From: Yarrowia lipolytica
Lineage: Eukaryota > Ascomycota > Dipodascomycetes > Dipodascales
Length of the DNA stretch: 64,000 bases
Direction: 5' to 3'
Assembly (NCBI RefSeq): GCF_001761485.1
Contig: NC_090775.1
Location: 3,293,001-3,357,000 of the forward strand
Numbering within the stretch: position 1 is the stretch's first letter; each line of letters starts with the position of its first letter. Below the pieces are notes generated by a model. It did no database searches and was not told the origin of the DNA. It saw only the letters and a list, made by a program, of their open reading frames with translations. Position numbers and translations under genes: made by a program. Positions 44,234-54,953 of the stretch are shown piece after piece.

Positions 44234-44321
44234 CTCCGCAACGGAGAATTGAACTCCGGTCCCCCGCGTGCTGAACAGACGTTCTGACAGGCGGAAATTC
44301 TAGCCACTAAACTATTGCGGA
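44234..44321 (-). tRNA. tRNA-Asp (GTC) with a 16-base intron
   Basis: A complete cloverleaf. The acceptor stem TCCGCAA pairs with TTGCGGA, the D arm is GTTT/GAAT, the anticodon stem TCCGC pairs with GCGGG and the T arm CGGAG-TTCAATT-CTCCG is perfect. The discriminator is G. The anticodon loop is CTGTCAC once a 16-base intron (44269-44284) one base after the anticodon is removed, giving anticodon GTC for Asp. The body closely resembles yeast tRNA-Asp. It is separated from the 5S gene by five bases without a terminator, so the tRNA promoter boxes probably drive both. Confidence 0.95.
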
Positions 44322-45107
44322 TTTTCCGTTATTTGGAAGAAAATGTTGCCTCTACACAGTGGAAAACACTGTTTTTAAGGTTCGCCACAACCTTATTTTA
44401 ACAATATGTTATTGAATTTGAAATGAGTCTCGTGATTTTATTAAGTGGCAGAAAAGGAGATGTAGAATACAAAACATGAGAATGGCGGTATTGAAGACCA
44501 GAGGGCCCCGAAGAATTTACAGGTCTTAATAAAACACCCAGGACCCTAATCCACGCCAAAAAAAAACAACCTCCTCCCTGTCAGCTGTTACCCGAAATCC
44601 CACGTTTTGCTCTTTTGAGAACAGCTGAGTTTCTAGCAAGTCCACCACTCTCGCGTGTTCCACATTTTCTCATAACGGCAAAGATTTGCGCGTGTGGTCA
44701 TGTCTACTCTCCCCGCTATCGAGTTGCTCTTGATTTCGAGTCTCTATATCTTATCTTGAACTTAAGATATGATAAGAGAGATAGAGGCATGTAGATAGTA
44801 TGGCGAGATGTGAGTACCGATAGTGCTATTAGAGGTCCAAGATACAAAAAAATCCCTTTGGATGTTGGCATTTCCATGGGATAAATGCGTTCTTCCATCA
44901 TAGTGCAGTCCATATCGTTTTCTAGACGCTGCCTATTCTTTCTTCCCCACGTCTGTCTCTTATCTCACCAGACAGAGTTTGTGGGGCTAGTGCCAGGAGC
45001 TAGTGTGTGGATAATGATAGCAGTATAAAAGTGTCGGCTGTGGCTGACCCTGGCCGTGGTATTGACATCTGTTTGTTATCGACAGTTCCCATTCACCAAC
45101 AACTCAC
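44322..45107. other. intergenic region with promoter of the N-demethylase-like gene
   Basis: About 790 bases between the tRNA start and the next gene. An imperfect inverted repeat built on TATCTTATCTT/AAGATATGATAA lies near 44745-44790. A TATA box (TATAAAA) lies at 45024-45030, 78 bases before the ATG at 45108. Nothing else was recognised. Confidence 0.55.
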
Positions 45108-46322
45108 ATGATCATCTTCTGGATTGCATTACTCTCAGGATCACTGCTCTTTGGTGTTTACCACTTGATGGTGTCTAAACGACGCTACAACTGGTCCAAG
45201 AAGTGGCAGCGTGCCAGCTCCATTACAGCCATGGACGAGAAGCCTGCCTTTGGAGTCACCGCCGATCCGCAACGAAAGTGGGGCACCTGGATACCCCATC
45301 CCTTTGTCACTCCTGTGCCAGCTCCTTACCCCAACTGGAGTGTCGCTCATACCAAACCTCTTCCTTACCGACCCTTCAAACACAATTATTTCGTAACTAT
45401 GGGCATTCGAAGCATGAGTTGGGACGACTGGATCGAGCTGGACAACGAATGGCCAGAATTCCACGCTCGAAAAATGAATCGAATCCAAGAGAGAGCAGAC
45501 AAGCTCAACCATACGGAACCCTGTGCAGTTCCTGCCGTCGAAGAGCTTGTGGATGAACTCTCCCGCTACCTCACTTGCCGATACCCCAGTCTTTTCAAGT
45601 TCACATCTCCTGGAATTATGTCTAACCTGTATACTGGAGAAGTCTTTGACCTGAGATCTCGGCCGTGGAAAGAAGATCCAATGACCATGTGCGGCAAGTG
45701 GTTGCAGGACGACCTAGCTGTTATGATTGAAGGCGAAGACGGTCAGTACTACCTCAAGGCCGGGTCCATCATGCTCTCTGGCTTCTGGAGACTCACAGAC
45801 AAGCTCAACATGAGTCTGGCCGAGATTCACACTTCAGGAGACGTGCCTCATTTCAACGCCAAACTCAAGACTGGCATGGAGCGTTTCTTCCAGAAACTGG
45901 GCCCCGAACGCGCTGTCAACAGAAACAACTATTTCATTCAGACCGACAACGATCTTGCTTGGTCTCATGCCATTGGGCATGAGGATTCAGACACCATTGG
46001 CTGGTACACCGCCGAAGACGCTGTTGGAGTCGACCAACTCAAGTTTCGAAGTGAAAGGCAGTCTCTCAGACGTCTTCCAAAGACTGGAGCGATCATTTTC
46101 ACCATCAGAACGTACTTTCTGCCCATCACACAGATTGCCCAGGAACCCTACTGCTCAGCTCGTCTTTTGGATGGTATCAGACACTGGGATAAGGACGTCA
46201 GTTCTTACAAAGGCTTGCAAAAGTACGGCCCTGTTCTGGTGCCCTATTTGGAGGCCATGGCAAAAAAGGATGAAGAGAGGGGCAACGGAAGGGATTCTGA
46301 AAAGGAGAATTATCCTTGGTAG
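45108..46322 (+). CDS. heme-dependent oxidative N-demethylase-like protein (DUF3445)
   Basis: A 404-residue protein of the DUF3445 family, related to the alpha subunit of bacterial heme-dependent oxidative N-demethylase. A single N-terminal membrane anchor (residues 1-22) is followed by a soluble domain. Family landmarks are KPLPYRPFKHNYFVTMGI (83-100), WDDWIELDNEW (105-115), LQDDLAVMIEG, then RNNYFIQTD (272-280) and the ERQSLRRLPKTGAIIFTIRT block (316-335) that is typical of the family. In bacteria this fold binds heme and oxidises methylamines; fungal members are mostly unstudied, and neither substrate nor heme binding can be claimed here. The start is the first ATG, 78 bases after a TATA box. 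The anchor suggests the ER or another membrane. Confidence 0.8.
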   Translation: MIIFWIALLSGSLLFGVYHLMVSKRRYNWSKKWQRASSITAMDEKPAFGVTADPQRKWGTWIPHPFVTPVPAPYPNWSVAHTKPLPYRPFKHNYFVTMGIRSMSWDDWIELDNEWPEFHARKMNRIQERADKLNHTEPCAVPAVEELVDELSRYLTCRYPSLFKFTSPGIMSNLYTGEVFDLRSRPWKEDPMTMCGKWLQDDLAVMIEGEDGQYYLKAGSIMLSGFWRLTDKLNMSLAEIHTSGDVPHFNAKLKTGMERFFQKLGPERAVNRNNYFIQTDNDLAWSHAIGHEDSDTIGWYTAEDAVGVDQLKFRSERQSLRRLPKTGAIIFTIRTYFLPITQIAQEPYCSARLLDGIRHWDKDVSSYKGLQKYGPVLVPYLEAMAKKDEERGNGRDSEKENYPW

Positions 46323-46500
46323 AAGTGGTGATAGCGGTAAAAAGATAATATATTTTAGGTGACCTAGTGGAAACAACAAATCTCATACGTCCGATAGGGC
46401 ATAGGATTGGTAGCTTCTTCTTTCGTACTCGTTTCTCTCATTCGCCTGTATCTACTCCTCGTGTGTTCAATGCATAGTCTATTCTACTGTACTTGCTCTT

Positions 46501-47322
46501 TTACTTCTGGTGGTGAGACAGAGGCTTCAACTTGATGCTCTTGGGGACAACAAACACAGCAGAGGCCTCGACCAAAGGAGGCTTCTGGAACTCGGCAGTT
46601 TCGATGGTGCCGGTCACAAGAGCCTTCTTGTCTGAAGCCTCCTTGACTCTTGTGCAAACAGTCACAAATTGGTCAGTTCGAACGGGGGCCTTGTAAGTGA
46701 TTTTCAGGTTGGCAGTGACTCCGGTTCTGCTGGGAAATGCCAGGAAAGCAGCTCGGGCAAGTGCCTCGTCCAGAATGGTGGCAATAACTCCTCCATGCAC
46801 AGTGTAGGGGTATCCCGCTACATGGTGACCCAGATGCATGACAGTGACAGCCTCCATGTCGGTGTCGTTGATGAAAATGTAGGGAGGAATGGTAATATAT
46901 CCCACCCGGTTCATGGTCTCAGTGGACCCCGTCAGCGAGTGCTCCTGCATAGTCTTATCCATACCCTCCCAGCCTCGGACCAGCCGGAACCGCGAGTCCT
47001 TCATCAAAGCCTTTACAATGGGCAGCTTTTGCATCTGCTCTTCTGTGTCTCGAACTGCCATCTTCTTGTACGACTCGTTGTTGATGTCTGGCAGGCTGTT
47101 GAGCGCAATCTCCATCACCTTGGTGGGCGATACAGTCATTCCAACCACACCTCCAGTCATAAAAGCAGCAGCCAGGTACTTCCACCACGACCGCTTGGGG
47201 CCCTTGGCACCCTTGGCGCCTCCAGAGACATTGTACGTGGTGCTTGAGGTCGAAGTGTTTCGAACCGGCATTCGAGTGACTCGAGTCAGCCGAGGAGCCA
47301 TTTTGAGTGATGATCTGAACAT
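46501..47322 (-). CDS. hotdog-fold thioesterase, probably mitochondrial
   Basis: A 273-residue protein with a PaaI/4HBT-like hotdog domain. The catalytic-type block GYPYTVHGGVIATILDEALA (170-189) is well preserved, and the strand NLKITYKAPVRTDQFVTVCT follows, as in acyl-CoA thioesterases. The first ~45 residues are rich in Arg, Ser and Thr without acids, a typical mitochondrial presequence, and WWKYLAAAFMTGGVVGMTV (46-64) is a likely membrane segment, so the enzyme may sit at the inner membrane. A role in trimming or recycling acyl-CoA is inference from the fold. Two starts are possible (47322 and 47301); the longer form is kept. The gene converges with the DUF3445 gene with under 200 bases between them. 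Confidence 0.8.
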   Translation of the reverse strand: MFRSSLKMAPRLTRVTRMPVRNTSTSSTTYNVSGGAKGAKGPKRSWWKYLAAAFMTGGVVGMTVSPTKVMEIALNSLPDINNESYKKMAVRDTEEQMQKLPIVKALMKDSRFRLVRGWEGMDKTMQEHSLTGSTETMNRVGYITIPPYIFINDTDMEAVTVMHLGHHVAGYPYTVHGGVIATILDEALARAAFLAFPSRTGVTANLKITYKAPVRTDQFVTVCTRVKEASDKKALVTGTIETAEFQKPPLVEASAVFVVPKSIKLKPLSHHQK

Positions 47323-49607
47323 GTTGAGTGATTTCGCGTGAGATTTTGTGTCACTGAACGACTCCTTTTGTTCTCAATCAGATCCAAGCGACGGGTACTG
47401 AAGATGCCGAAATGTCTGTGATGAAGACCAGGTTGATAGCAGACCAAAACTCTAACTGAGCGGGGTGCATCCGAAACTTGCGGCTGCTGATTTGCAGGTG
47501 GTTTAATAAGGTTCCATATTGGAGATATGGTGGGGGAAGTACGCATAGGGAGTGGGGTGAAAGTCGTGAGGGCGTTGGGATGCTGTGGTCTTAGTGCCTT
47601 GATATATGAGAAATATTGGTTTGATCACCTTTAAAATGGCGATGTCTGACTACTTGATAGTTTTTGTATATCTTATTAAACATGTCTGCCAGTTTTGTGG
47701 GTAAGAGCAGTGAAATGCAATAATCGGGCTGCTAGGTAGTAGTATTGTCGGTAGCGAATTGCAACATCTTTGGTAGGTTTAGGAATAGATTCATTGTGTG
47801 TGTATCTTCTTTTCAACCTCTATAATCAAGTCTTTGCAATCTCGGGCACTCCTGTGGTAGTGGAGGTACTCAGGAGCCGTTTGTGTGGCTAGATTCTTCA
47901 GACTGTGATTCTATACCATTCAGCCAATATGGATATTCTTTCCAAGAGGTCTATTCTTGAGTTCTCATGATTTCCATTTTCCCCAGGTGGCTTCACTGTC
48001 ACTTTCACTTGTCTTTGTGCCTGAATTCTTCGTTTCATTAACACAACAAAAACCATCAAATGAAACCTCCAAAGATGTGATTGATCTTTGTCTTGTCTCT
48101 AAAGCTTGAACAGAACTGATTATTAACAGCTTAATGTCTCAAAGTCCAACTTTACAACGTCTGTTCCGCTAACTGTTGGCTGTAAAAGACGTTCAGACCT
48201 GAGCGATAACACATGACGATAGTTTGAGTGCTCGACAATGATTACAATCGTATTTATTAGTATATTAAAAACTTCTAACGTACCAAAAACATCACCTGGC
48301 TCACTTGGAAAACCTCAGAATTGGCACTATATGGTATATAGAGAACCAGCTATGAATCATGATTCTGACCTCAATGTCCGAGGATGAGTTCATAAATCAA
48401 GTCCCCATGGCCAATTGATTATAGCAAATATAATTTTTCGCTGTTTTCATCTCATTTTGGCAAGTTGTGATCTTTTTGTGAGCTCCCCACATCTTCCGCA
48501 GAATCCAGACCTCCGTACTATGGTTCCACCAATTACTATGCATAACTTGACAATGTGTTTTGCGGGGAAACGATGAGACAACGAAACGTCGAGAAATATT
48601 GCTATTAAGGCAAGAAAAAAAGGATTGAGATAATCCATGGGTTTCTATAACTCTCTGGACCCAAATTATACTCCCAAATACTCCTACATCTGTCTGAACC
48701 AGTCCACCACACAATTGTGGCTCGTCGGCAAAAACGTCAATTTCTCAAAGTAGGATTCGAACTTTATAGCTCAGTTTTCATCACAGAGAGACCGCAGTAA
48801 TAGTAGATTAATCAGTATGGCAACAAATTAACCAATAATATGTCTTAAAAACAGTTACGTACTTGTACTTTTACAACATATCTAGGACTTTTCTGAAAAC
48901 TGGATAAATGAAAGGTTTAAACTTGTTAGGGTTTTGTCCATAGAATCAGTTGACCGTGTGAGAATAGCGAAATGACCTGTCATTGAATAAATATTTTCAC
49001 AGTACACATTTTGAGCCTCTATAAATACTTCACTTCTGTCCGCAATTAACAGCACCAGAACTCCTCTTTCCAGAGACCCCTCAAAACTCGACTTCCAGTA
49101 ATCCAAACTCTATTGCTATAGGGGCGCTTAGATGAACGTCGCTACTAAGCTGAGTTTTATAGCTAGGGAGATGGATGCTAAGAAATCGTAATAAATCACC
49201 AATATATATGTAAAAATGTGTCTAGTAGTCAATAACGTTTTTTCAATCATCCTCTATAGTCGACATTATGTTCGGCCTTAAATCGGAACTTGTTAATTTA
49301 GCCGATTTCAAAACCTTATTTATGTAAAATAATCCTACAGCGCCTTAAATAGAGTAAAGAGGTAATCGCGGTGAATGTGATCTTCACGTGTAAATAAAAA
49401 AATTTAAAGGCACAAAAATGTTTTCAGTCTTATAAAAAACAAATATATTAGATCATTATCGTCGGAAAACTCTTGCAACATCCCAAAACCTCGTTCCGCC
49501 ATCTCAACAGCTCGGAACCTTCATTTCCGAACACTGCAGCTTAACCCAACCACTCATAACCTTTGAACATCGACCATCACGACATTCTAGACACTGCTAA
49601 CTACACC
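47323..49607. other. 2.3 kb AT-rich divergent region
   Basis: Between the leftward thioesterase and the rightward Nudix gene. It is clearly AT-richer than the flanks, especially at 47600-49450, and has no recognised gene. A TATA-like TATAAAAA lies at 49431-49438, 170 bases before the Nudix ATG at 49608, and a TACTTGTA motif lies near 48859. The AT-rich core could act as a replication origin, but there is no direct evidence. Confidence 0.5.
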
Positions 49608-50639
49608 ATGTCGCGTTTGCTGAACTCTCTGCGGGCGTACGCGCGCACTTCGCAACACGTGACCAACAACTCCGTGTGGTCCGAGCTCCCGCTTTCCCGC
49701 CGGGCGTCAGTGCTGGTCTTGCTGTTTGAGAGCGAGAATGGGCTGTCCGTGTTGCTGACACAAAGAGCACACAACATGCGGAGTTACTCGGGCCACGTAG
49801 CGTTCCCCGGCGGCAAGGCCGACTTTGACACCGAGTCTGCGCTTCAAGTTGCGCGACGAGAGTCCTGGGAGGAGGTGGGACTTGTATCCATTGATCCGAC
49901 AGACTCTCAGCAACGGGTCATTGGAGACCTGACAATCAACACACACACATCCGACGAAGTCGACACACACGACTGTCTGACGCCACCACTCAATAAGAAC
50001 TTGGCTGTTGAAATCGAACCGCTATGCGAGCTACCCTCATATCTCAGTTACAACCTGCTGGCTGTCAAGCCTTGTGTGGCCTATGGAAGGGTCGTGGAGC
50101 TCAACAAACTGTCCGAACCAGGCAACTTTGAGGAATACAAATACCACGACTCGCCCAACTCGCTCAAATCAGCCCCCTCGGTGCTGGATACGTTGCACCC
50201 GTGGGTGGAGGACCATGCCGAGGTGTACGAGTACTTTGAGGCGCCGTTCGACCGGTTCACCAAGAAGGGCGACGGTTGGTACCGACTGCAAAAGTGGAAC
50301 TGGGGAGGAATCCACTGGCCACAACTGCACTTTAATGTGCTGCGCAAAACTCACAAGACCATTGGAGAACGCGGATGGTACGACGTGTGGGGGTTGACTG
50401 CCCGGATCCTCGTGGACGCAGCCACCATCGCCACAGGAAAGCCGCCGGAGGTGGATTGCATGAAGGTTGTGGGCGATGAGGATCTGATCAGAGGCCTGGC
50501 GGAGAATGGCCGGATGCCTGAACAGAGAGTACACGGAGAAACCATCACCGACTTTGTCAGTATTCTTGGCAAGGATAGCCCTCTGATTGCTGCAAGGAAT
50601 GGCATCATTAAGGGCACTACTGCTGCCGCGGCTGCCTAA
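49608..50639 (+). CDS. CoA-type Nudix hydrolase, Pcd1-like
   Basis: A 343-residue Nudix hydrolase that would cleave CoA or its oxidised and acyl forms to 4'-phosphopantetheine and 3',5'-ADP. The CoA-type extended Nudix signature is clear: LLTQRAHNMRSYSGHVAFPG (49-68), GGKADFDTES and ARRESWEEVGL (82-92), with catalytic Glu85, Glu88 and Glu89. The wording GGKAD..ES..VARRE..EE is close to yeast Pcd1, which is peroxisomal. I see no C-terminal SKL-type signal; the end is Ala-rich. The open frame extends upstream only through a TTG, so the ATG at 49608 (context CTACACC) is chosen. A related gene lies 930 bases downstream in the same direction, which suggests a tandem duplication. Confidence 0.88.
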   Translation: MSRLLNSLRAYARTSQHVTNNSVWSELPLSRRASVLVLLFESENGLSVLLTQRAHNMRSYSGHVAFPGGKADFDTESALQVARRESWEEVGLVSIDPTDSQQRVIGDLTINTHTSDEVDTHDCLTPPLNKNLAVEIEPLCELPSYLSYNLLAVKPCVAYGRVVELNKLSEPGNFEEYKYHDSPNSLKSAPSVLDTLHPWVEDHAEVYEYFEAPFDRFTKKGDGWYRLQKWNWGGIHWPQLHFNVLRKTHKTIGERGWYDVWGLTARILVDAATIATGKPPEVDCMKVVGDEDLIRGLAENGRMPEQRVHGETITDFVSILGKDSPLIAARNGIIKGTTAAAAA

Positions 50640-51571
50640 CCAGACCACTCCTACTGACCCCTTTGACATAACAGACATAAACAGACATAAATGGCATATA
50701 GATAATACAATGCAGGGGCAAATGGACCGGACCGAACTGGATCCATTGCTTTTGTTATAGACATGGACTACTAAGTGAGTGAGTTTATTACTATCTCTCT
50801 AGGCCAAACAGATATAGTCAGCAGTAAGATGACTACAAGACATTTGTACAGTAATTCACAAAAACTTCGTATGAACTTTGCAGAAACTTGAATGGCGGTA
50901 TATCGACTATGGTGATTCAATCGAGGAGTGATTCGACCACAATAGTTACTAGAGCTGGTCCTGGCTCTGTATATGCTATGTGGCTTTTAGACGTTCTTGC
51001 CACGGATCACCAGAACGCTACAATATGGTGTGATTGGAATAAGACAAAACAACACATCAATCAGGAAGATAGCTATCAATACACCACATTGATTTCTCTC
51101 CAAAGGGGAAAAGATCCGTTCAATTTTTCATTCAAGAAAGCAAGTGTTCCCCTCAGCTCAACCCAAAGTCGCAAAAACGGCTGATCTTCTTCAATATTAG
51201 TATCAAGTGAAAGCTACTGGGTAGTTAAGTCAGATGGAGCTCTCTTTTTTTCCGCATAGCCTGAGAAATGATGACATAATCCGAGCAATTGTATCATTGC
51301 AATAATAGATGGTGTCAGAAAATGCCAGAAAACTCTAGAAGAACACATATCCACGCAATACGTCACCTAAGAAAGTCTCCTTCTATTCCAGTATTATTAC
51401 CAGTTTGAAATCACCTTTCGCACCGTCTACACCATATAAGCTTCGATGTTGGATTAGTGGCGAGCTTATCTGCTTGGCGCAAATAATCATGTTGAATACC
51501 CCACACAAATAAGCTTTCTGGTGCATTTTACTTAACCGAGGTAGCGGTTCCCTCATCACCAAACAGCAGTC
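50640..51571. other. spacer between tandem Nudix genes
   Basis: About 930 bases. A short tandem repeat, ACAGACATAA twice plus a partial copy, lies at 50665-50691 just after the first gene. CATATAAG at 51433-51440, 132 bases before the second gene, may be its TATA box. No other gene was seen. Confidence 0.6.
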
Positions 51572-52813
51572 ATGTCTACCGACGAGATCCTGAGAAATTT
51601 CAAGCGGTTTGAAAAGCAGCGCCTTAAGGACGCGACGAAGGCTGGTCCACGTGATTTTCCCGGCCAGAAACGCCCCAAAATCGGCACTACACCATGGTAC
51701 ACCATTCCCCTATCACGTCGAAGCGCTGTTCTGATGCTGCTGTTTGAAGTGGCTAATCCCGACAAGCCAGCTGGAAAGGAGCTACATATTCTGTTCACAG
51801 TCAGATCCGCGCACCTCCGGTCGTTTCCCGGCCAAGTGGCGCTTCCAGGAGGCAAACTAGACCTGGAGCTGGATGGATCCAACGTCAGCCATATTGAAGC
51901 AGACCTGTGGGAGAACGTTGATCCCGCACTGTCAAGTGACACTGAAAAGAGATTGTCTGAGTCGGCATCGTTTTCTGCCTGGAGTATTGCTCTGAGAGAA
52001 GCCTATGAGGAGGTGGGTCTGTTTGGAGAGTTCATCAATGAAGACACGAAGAGCATTTTGATGAACCCGGTGGATGGAGGAAGGGATGCCACCGGGACGG
52101 AAAAGCCACCTTTTTTGAACGAAAACCCTCTCTTGTCCGTCGAAAAACTGTGCGAGTTGCCACCCTTTGTCTCCAGAAACGGACTGGGTGTTGTCCCATG
52201 TATTGCATTTGCACGGTCCAAGCAACGCGGACAATTTCTGAAATACTCGGAGATTTGTCCCAAGCTTAATTTCGATGAGGTTCAATCTGTCTTCTCCATT
52301 CCGTTGGATTACTTCTTATCTAAACACACCTCGGGTGGCGTTGAGTTATACAACTCCTACCCCCGAGCAGCGTGGGGAAACACCGGGGTTGATTGGATTA
52401 TGCACTCATTCAACCACAATGCACTCCCATATCCCAATATTCGGAATGGCGACAGTAAGGGCCGAGTAACCATTGATGATCTTCTGGCTGAAGCCTCGGC
52501 TCCGCAAGTTCAGCCTGGAGAACTGACGCAGGTGGGCCAGAAGATACGGTCACGTGAGAGTATTTTCAGCGAGAGTGGCCCCGAGCCCGACCCAGCTTCG
52601 TTCCACAAAAACGTCGTGGCAAGCGTAGACTTGCTGCCTCCTATTTGGGGTCTGACGGGTCACATTTGCATAGACTGTGCTCGGGTGGGTCTGAATAGAG
52701 ATCCCACCGAGTTTGATTTTGTCGCTGACATTGGCCAGGACTCGCTGGTGGGTCAGTTGATAAAGGAGGGAATGTTTAATCCCCGCCCTAAGAAGCCCCA
52801 GTCAAGGGTTTAG
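51572..52813 (+). CDS. Nudix hydrolase paralogue with insertion in the Nudix box
   Basis: A 413-residue relative of the preceding gene. Shared landmarks are PLSRRSAVLMLLFE (46-59), VRSAHLRSFPGQVALPGGKLD (77-97), REAYEEVGL (142-150) with the catalytic Glu cluster, and LCELPPFVSRNGLGVVPCIA. In the first gene 14 residues separate the Gly-Gly from the Arg-Glu of the box; here there are 47, so an acidic, Ser-rich insertion of ~33 residues splits the motif. The catalytic acids are kept, so activity is possible but substrate access may be changed. The C-terminal half has a second long, low-similarity insertion before SVDLLPPIWGLTGHICIDCA. It could be a CoA-type diphosphatase with another preference or a regulated form. 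The start is the first ATG. Confidence 0.82.
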   Translation: MSTDEILRNFKRFEKQRLKDATKAGPRDFPGQKRPKIGTTPWYTIPLSRRSAVLMLLFEVANPDKPAGKELHILFTVRSAHLRSFPGQVALPGGKLDLELDGSNVSHIEADLWENVDPALSSDTEKRLSESASFSAWSIALREAYEEVGLFGEFINEDTKSILMNPVDGGRDATGTEKPPFLNENPLLSVEKLCELPPFVSRNGLGVVPCIAFARSKQRGQFLKYSEICPKLNFDEVQSVFSIPLDYFLSKHTSGGVELYNSYPRAAWGNTGVDWIMHSFNHNALPYPNIRNGDSKGRVTIDDLLAEASAPQVQPGELTQVGQKIRSRESIFSESGPEPDPASFHKNVVASVDLLPPIWGLTGHICIDCARVGLNRDPTEFDFVADIGQDSLVGQLIKEGMFNPRPKKPQSRV

Positions 52814-53491
52814 AACGAAGACACCGACGTCACGGACATTAATTACTTAGAGGGATATAACGGAATCCATTAAACATGGTCTAGAATTCGAATGGAAGGG
52901 ATTGGCGGCGCTAGTTCAAACTCGCGAGGCATGTCTCGTATCATGGAAAGAAATAGAAGGGATCGATTGCAGTTACGATCTGACCCAGTTGAGTCAATTG
53001 ATGTAAAAGCAGTACAAGACTCATTCCACGCTGCAGAAGTACTGGCAGTGGGTGGCTGCTGTTTCATCAAGGCGGTTGCAACAGCTTGACACGTGAATTT
53101 CACAAGTAAACACAGCAACAATCTATAACCAAGTGCTCAACCAGTCGGATGCATAACACCAGTGCTATAGAGCAATCCTGACTGATTACCCCATCGCACG
53201 TCAACTATGGAGCTTGGTTGCAAGCAATCAAACCTACTTGTAGAGTAAATCTGTCTGGCGAGACACGCACTGTCTTCCGTTAGCGAGCCTCCCCCCACTA
53301 CTTGTAGAGACAGTACCGTACTTCAACGGCGCATGGGCGAGAGGTTACTTTCTGCGGCTAAAAATAACATCGCCGTCTGCTTCCCATATCATCGCCATGT
53401 GTCAATTCAGCACGAGCCTGTACGGGATAGAAGTTCATTTCAGGCGTGTTCCCGCTGACATGTTGCACCTTGACGTAAGTGTTCGTTGCTT

Positions 53492-53539
53492 AAGTGCTCA
53501 TCGGATAAAGTGCTCACCAGATAAAGTGCTCACCGTATA
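53492..53539. repeat. 16-bp tandem repeat, three copies
   Basis: AAGTGCTCATCGGATA, AAGTGCTCACCAGATA and AAGTGCTCACCGTATA stand head to tail at 53492-53507, 53508-53523 and 53524-53539. A partial fourth GGTGCTCAAAG follows shortly after. No coding role is apparent. Confidence 0.9.
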
Positions 53540-54758
53540 TCTGGTGCTCAAAGATGACCGCCCATTCCGGCCCCTCTGTGGCTTGAAATCAAGCACCAAC
53601 TATACTCTCCGTCCTCACATTGCAGACCCGAACACATAGTGAGCATGATTCTTGTCTTTTCTCACCCACGGCCTAACCTTCGGACCAACTACAGCACGGT
53701 AACTCTGTAGACTAACCTTGGCTCCAGGTTGTTGAAAGAGTGTCCAATGACGAGGTTCTGCTCCAAGTGCAGTACAACTGGATTGTCGTCGATGCATGGT
53801 TGCCAAAATGATGAGGTCGCTGGCATGCACACCTGTCTGAAGCTGAGAGGGATGAAACCTCGTTGCTTTTGGCAATGTAGGGGTATTGTTTTATGCTGCG
53901 AGGCGGTATTCAACCTAAGGTAAAAAGGCACTTTCAGTGTTACAAGATCTTCTTGATTGCAAATGCTCCATTATCGTGATGGCACCACCAACGATAATCT
54001 CTAGGCCAGAGTGCTTGTTTCCTCCACCCTCCAAAGACAGGGTCTTCCCCCGCGGGTATAGGAGCGAAGCTCAGCTGCAGGTTATACGCAGTCTCTCGGC
54101 CTAACTCGTGTTTTTTAGCGTGGCTGTGATTGCTATGGTGCATATGAAGAAAAGAGTACCTGTGGTAGTTGCCAGGCAAACATTTTGTTTTAATGGGATC
54201 TGAGATTATGGCCGATGCCAGGGCGATGAGCACGGCGCTAATTGAGACCGCATCGGATGCTGACGTATCTGTATCCACCGCCTTCCAAGAGTCAATGTCG
54301 CTCGATATACGCTCTTGGCGCTGAGATTTTTGCCGAAAGGGCCATATTCGCTTTGCGCAGATACCTCCAGCAGCAAAAACCGTTGGAGGTTAGTTGACGG
54401 GGCCGATCAGCGCTCCTTTGGGAGAGCGGACACCCACATGTCCTTTGTCAGCAGGTGCTTTTGCAGAACAATAGTCCCACGAATGATTTTCGGTTAATAC
54501 CACACAGAGCAGGCAGACCCCACAAGACCGTAGCAATCGAGATTTAAGTAACAAGGACGAGATCTTCATCATCTGACGGGAGGAGCTTCCGCCATATTTC
54601 TGCTCCGATTCGCTCTGACTTTTTTTCCCGGATATCTGTCTCGAAGAGGATCGGTCCTTCTTGTTCCCAAATCTACTTCATTGTGAGACAGTCAAGCGAC
54701 GATGACACTTGGTATACATACAGCATGATACTTGGAGGCCGGATCCAGCTACGCTTTA

Positions 54759-54903
54759 GCCATGTACATATTGTACATGGCCGTGGAGGATACAATGAAG
54801 ACATCTACGGCTGCAGGAGAGCTCCGCTGCAATAGGCAAGGCGACAGCAACCTTGAGACACCCATGTATTATCCTATGTATGTACAAGTATATACTTGTA
54901 CAT
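54759..54903. repeat. two perfect TGTACA-centred palindromes 100 bp apart
   Basis: GCCATGTACA at 54759-54768 is followed after three bases by its exact inverse at 54772-54781. At 54880-54903 a 24-bp palindrome without spacer is built from ATGTACAAGTAT and its exact inverse. A weaker dyad (ACTGTA-GG-TACAGT) lies at 55108-55121. A T-rich tract follows at 54924-54949. Confidence 0.9.
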
Positions 54904-54923
54904 GTGTTACGGAGGCCGATATG

Positions 54924-54953
54924 TTTTTTTTTTTTTTTCTTTTTTTTTTCTTT
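54924..54953 (+). repeat. homopolymeric T tract (T15 C T10 C T3)
   Basis: A long pyrimidine tract immediately downstream of the 24-bp palindrome. Such tracts exclude nucleosomes. Confidence 0.9.

Noticed and set aside
48735-48800. Possible tRNA T arm (AGTTCGAATCC, minus strand)
   Set aside because: No T-stem pairing and no cloverleaf around it.
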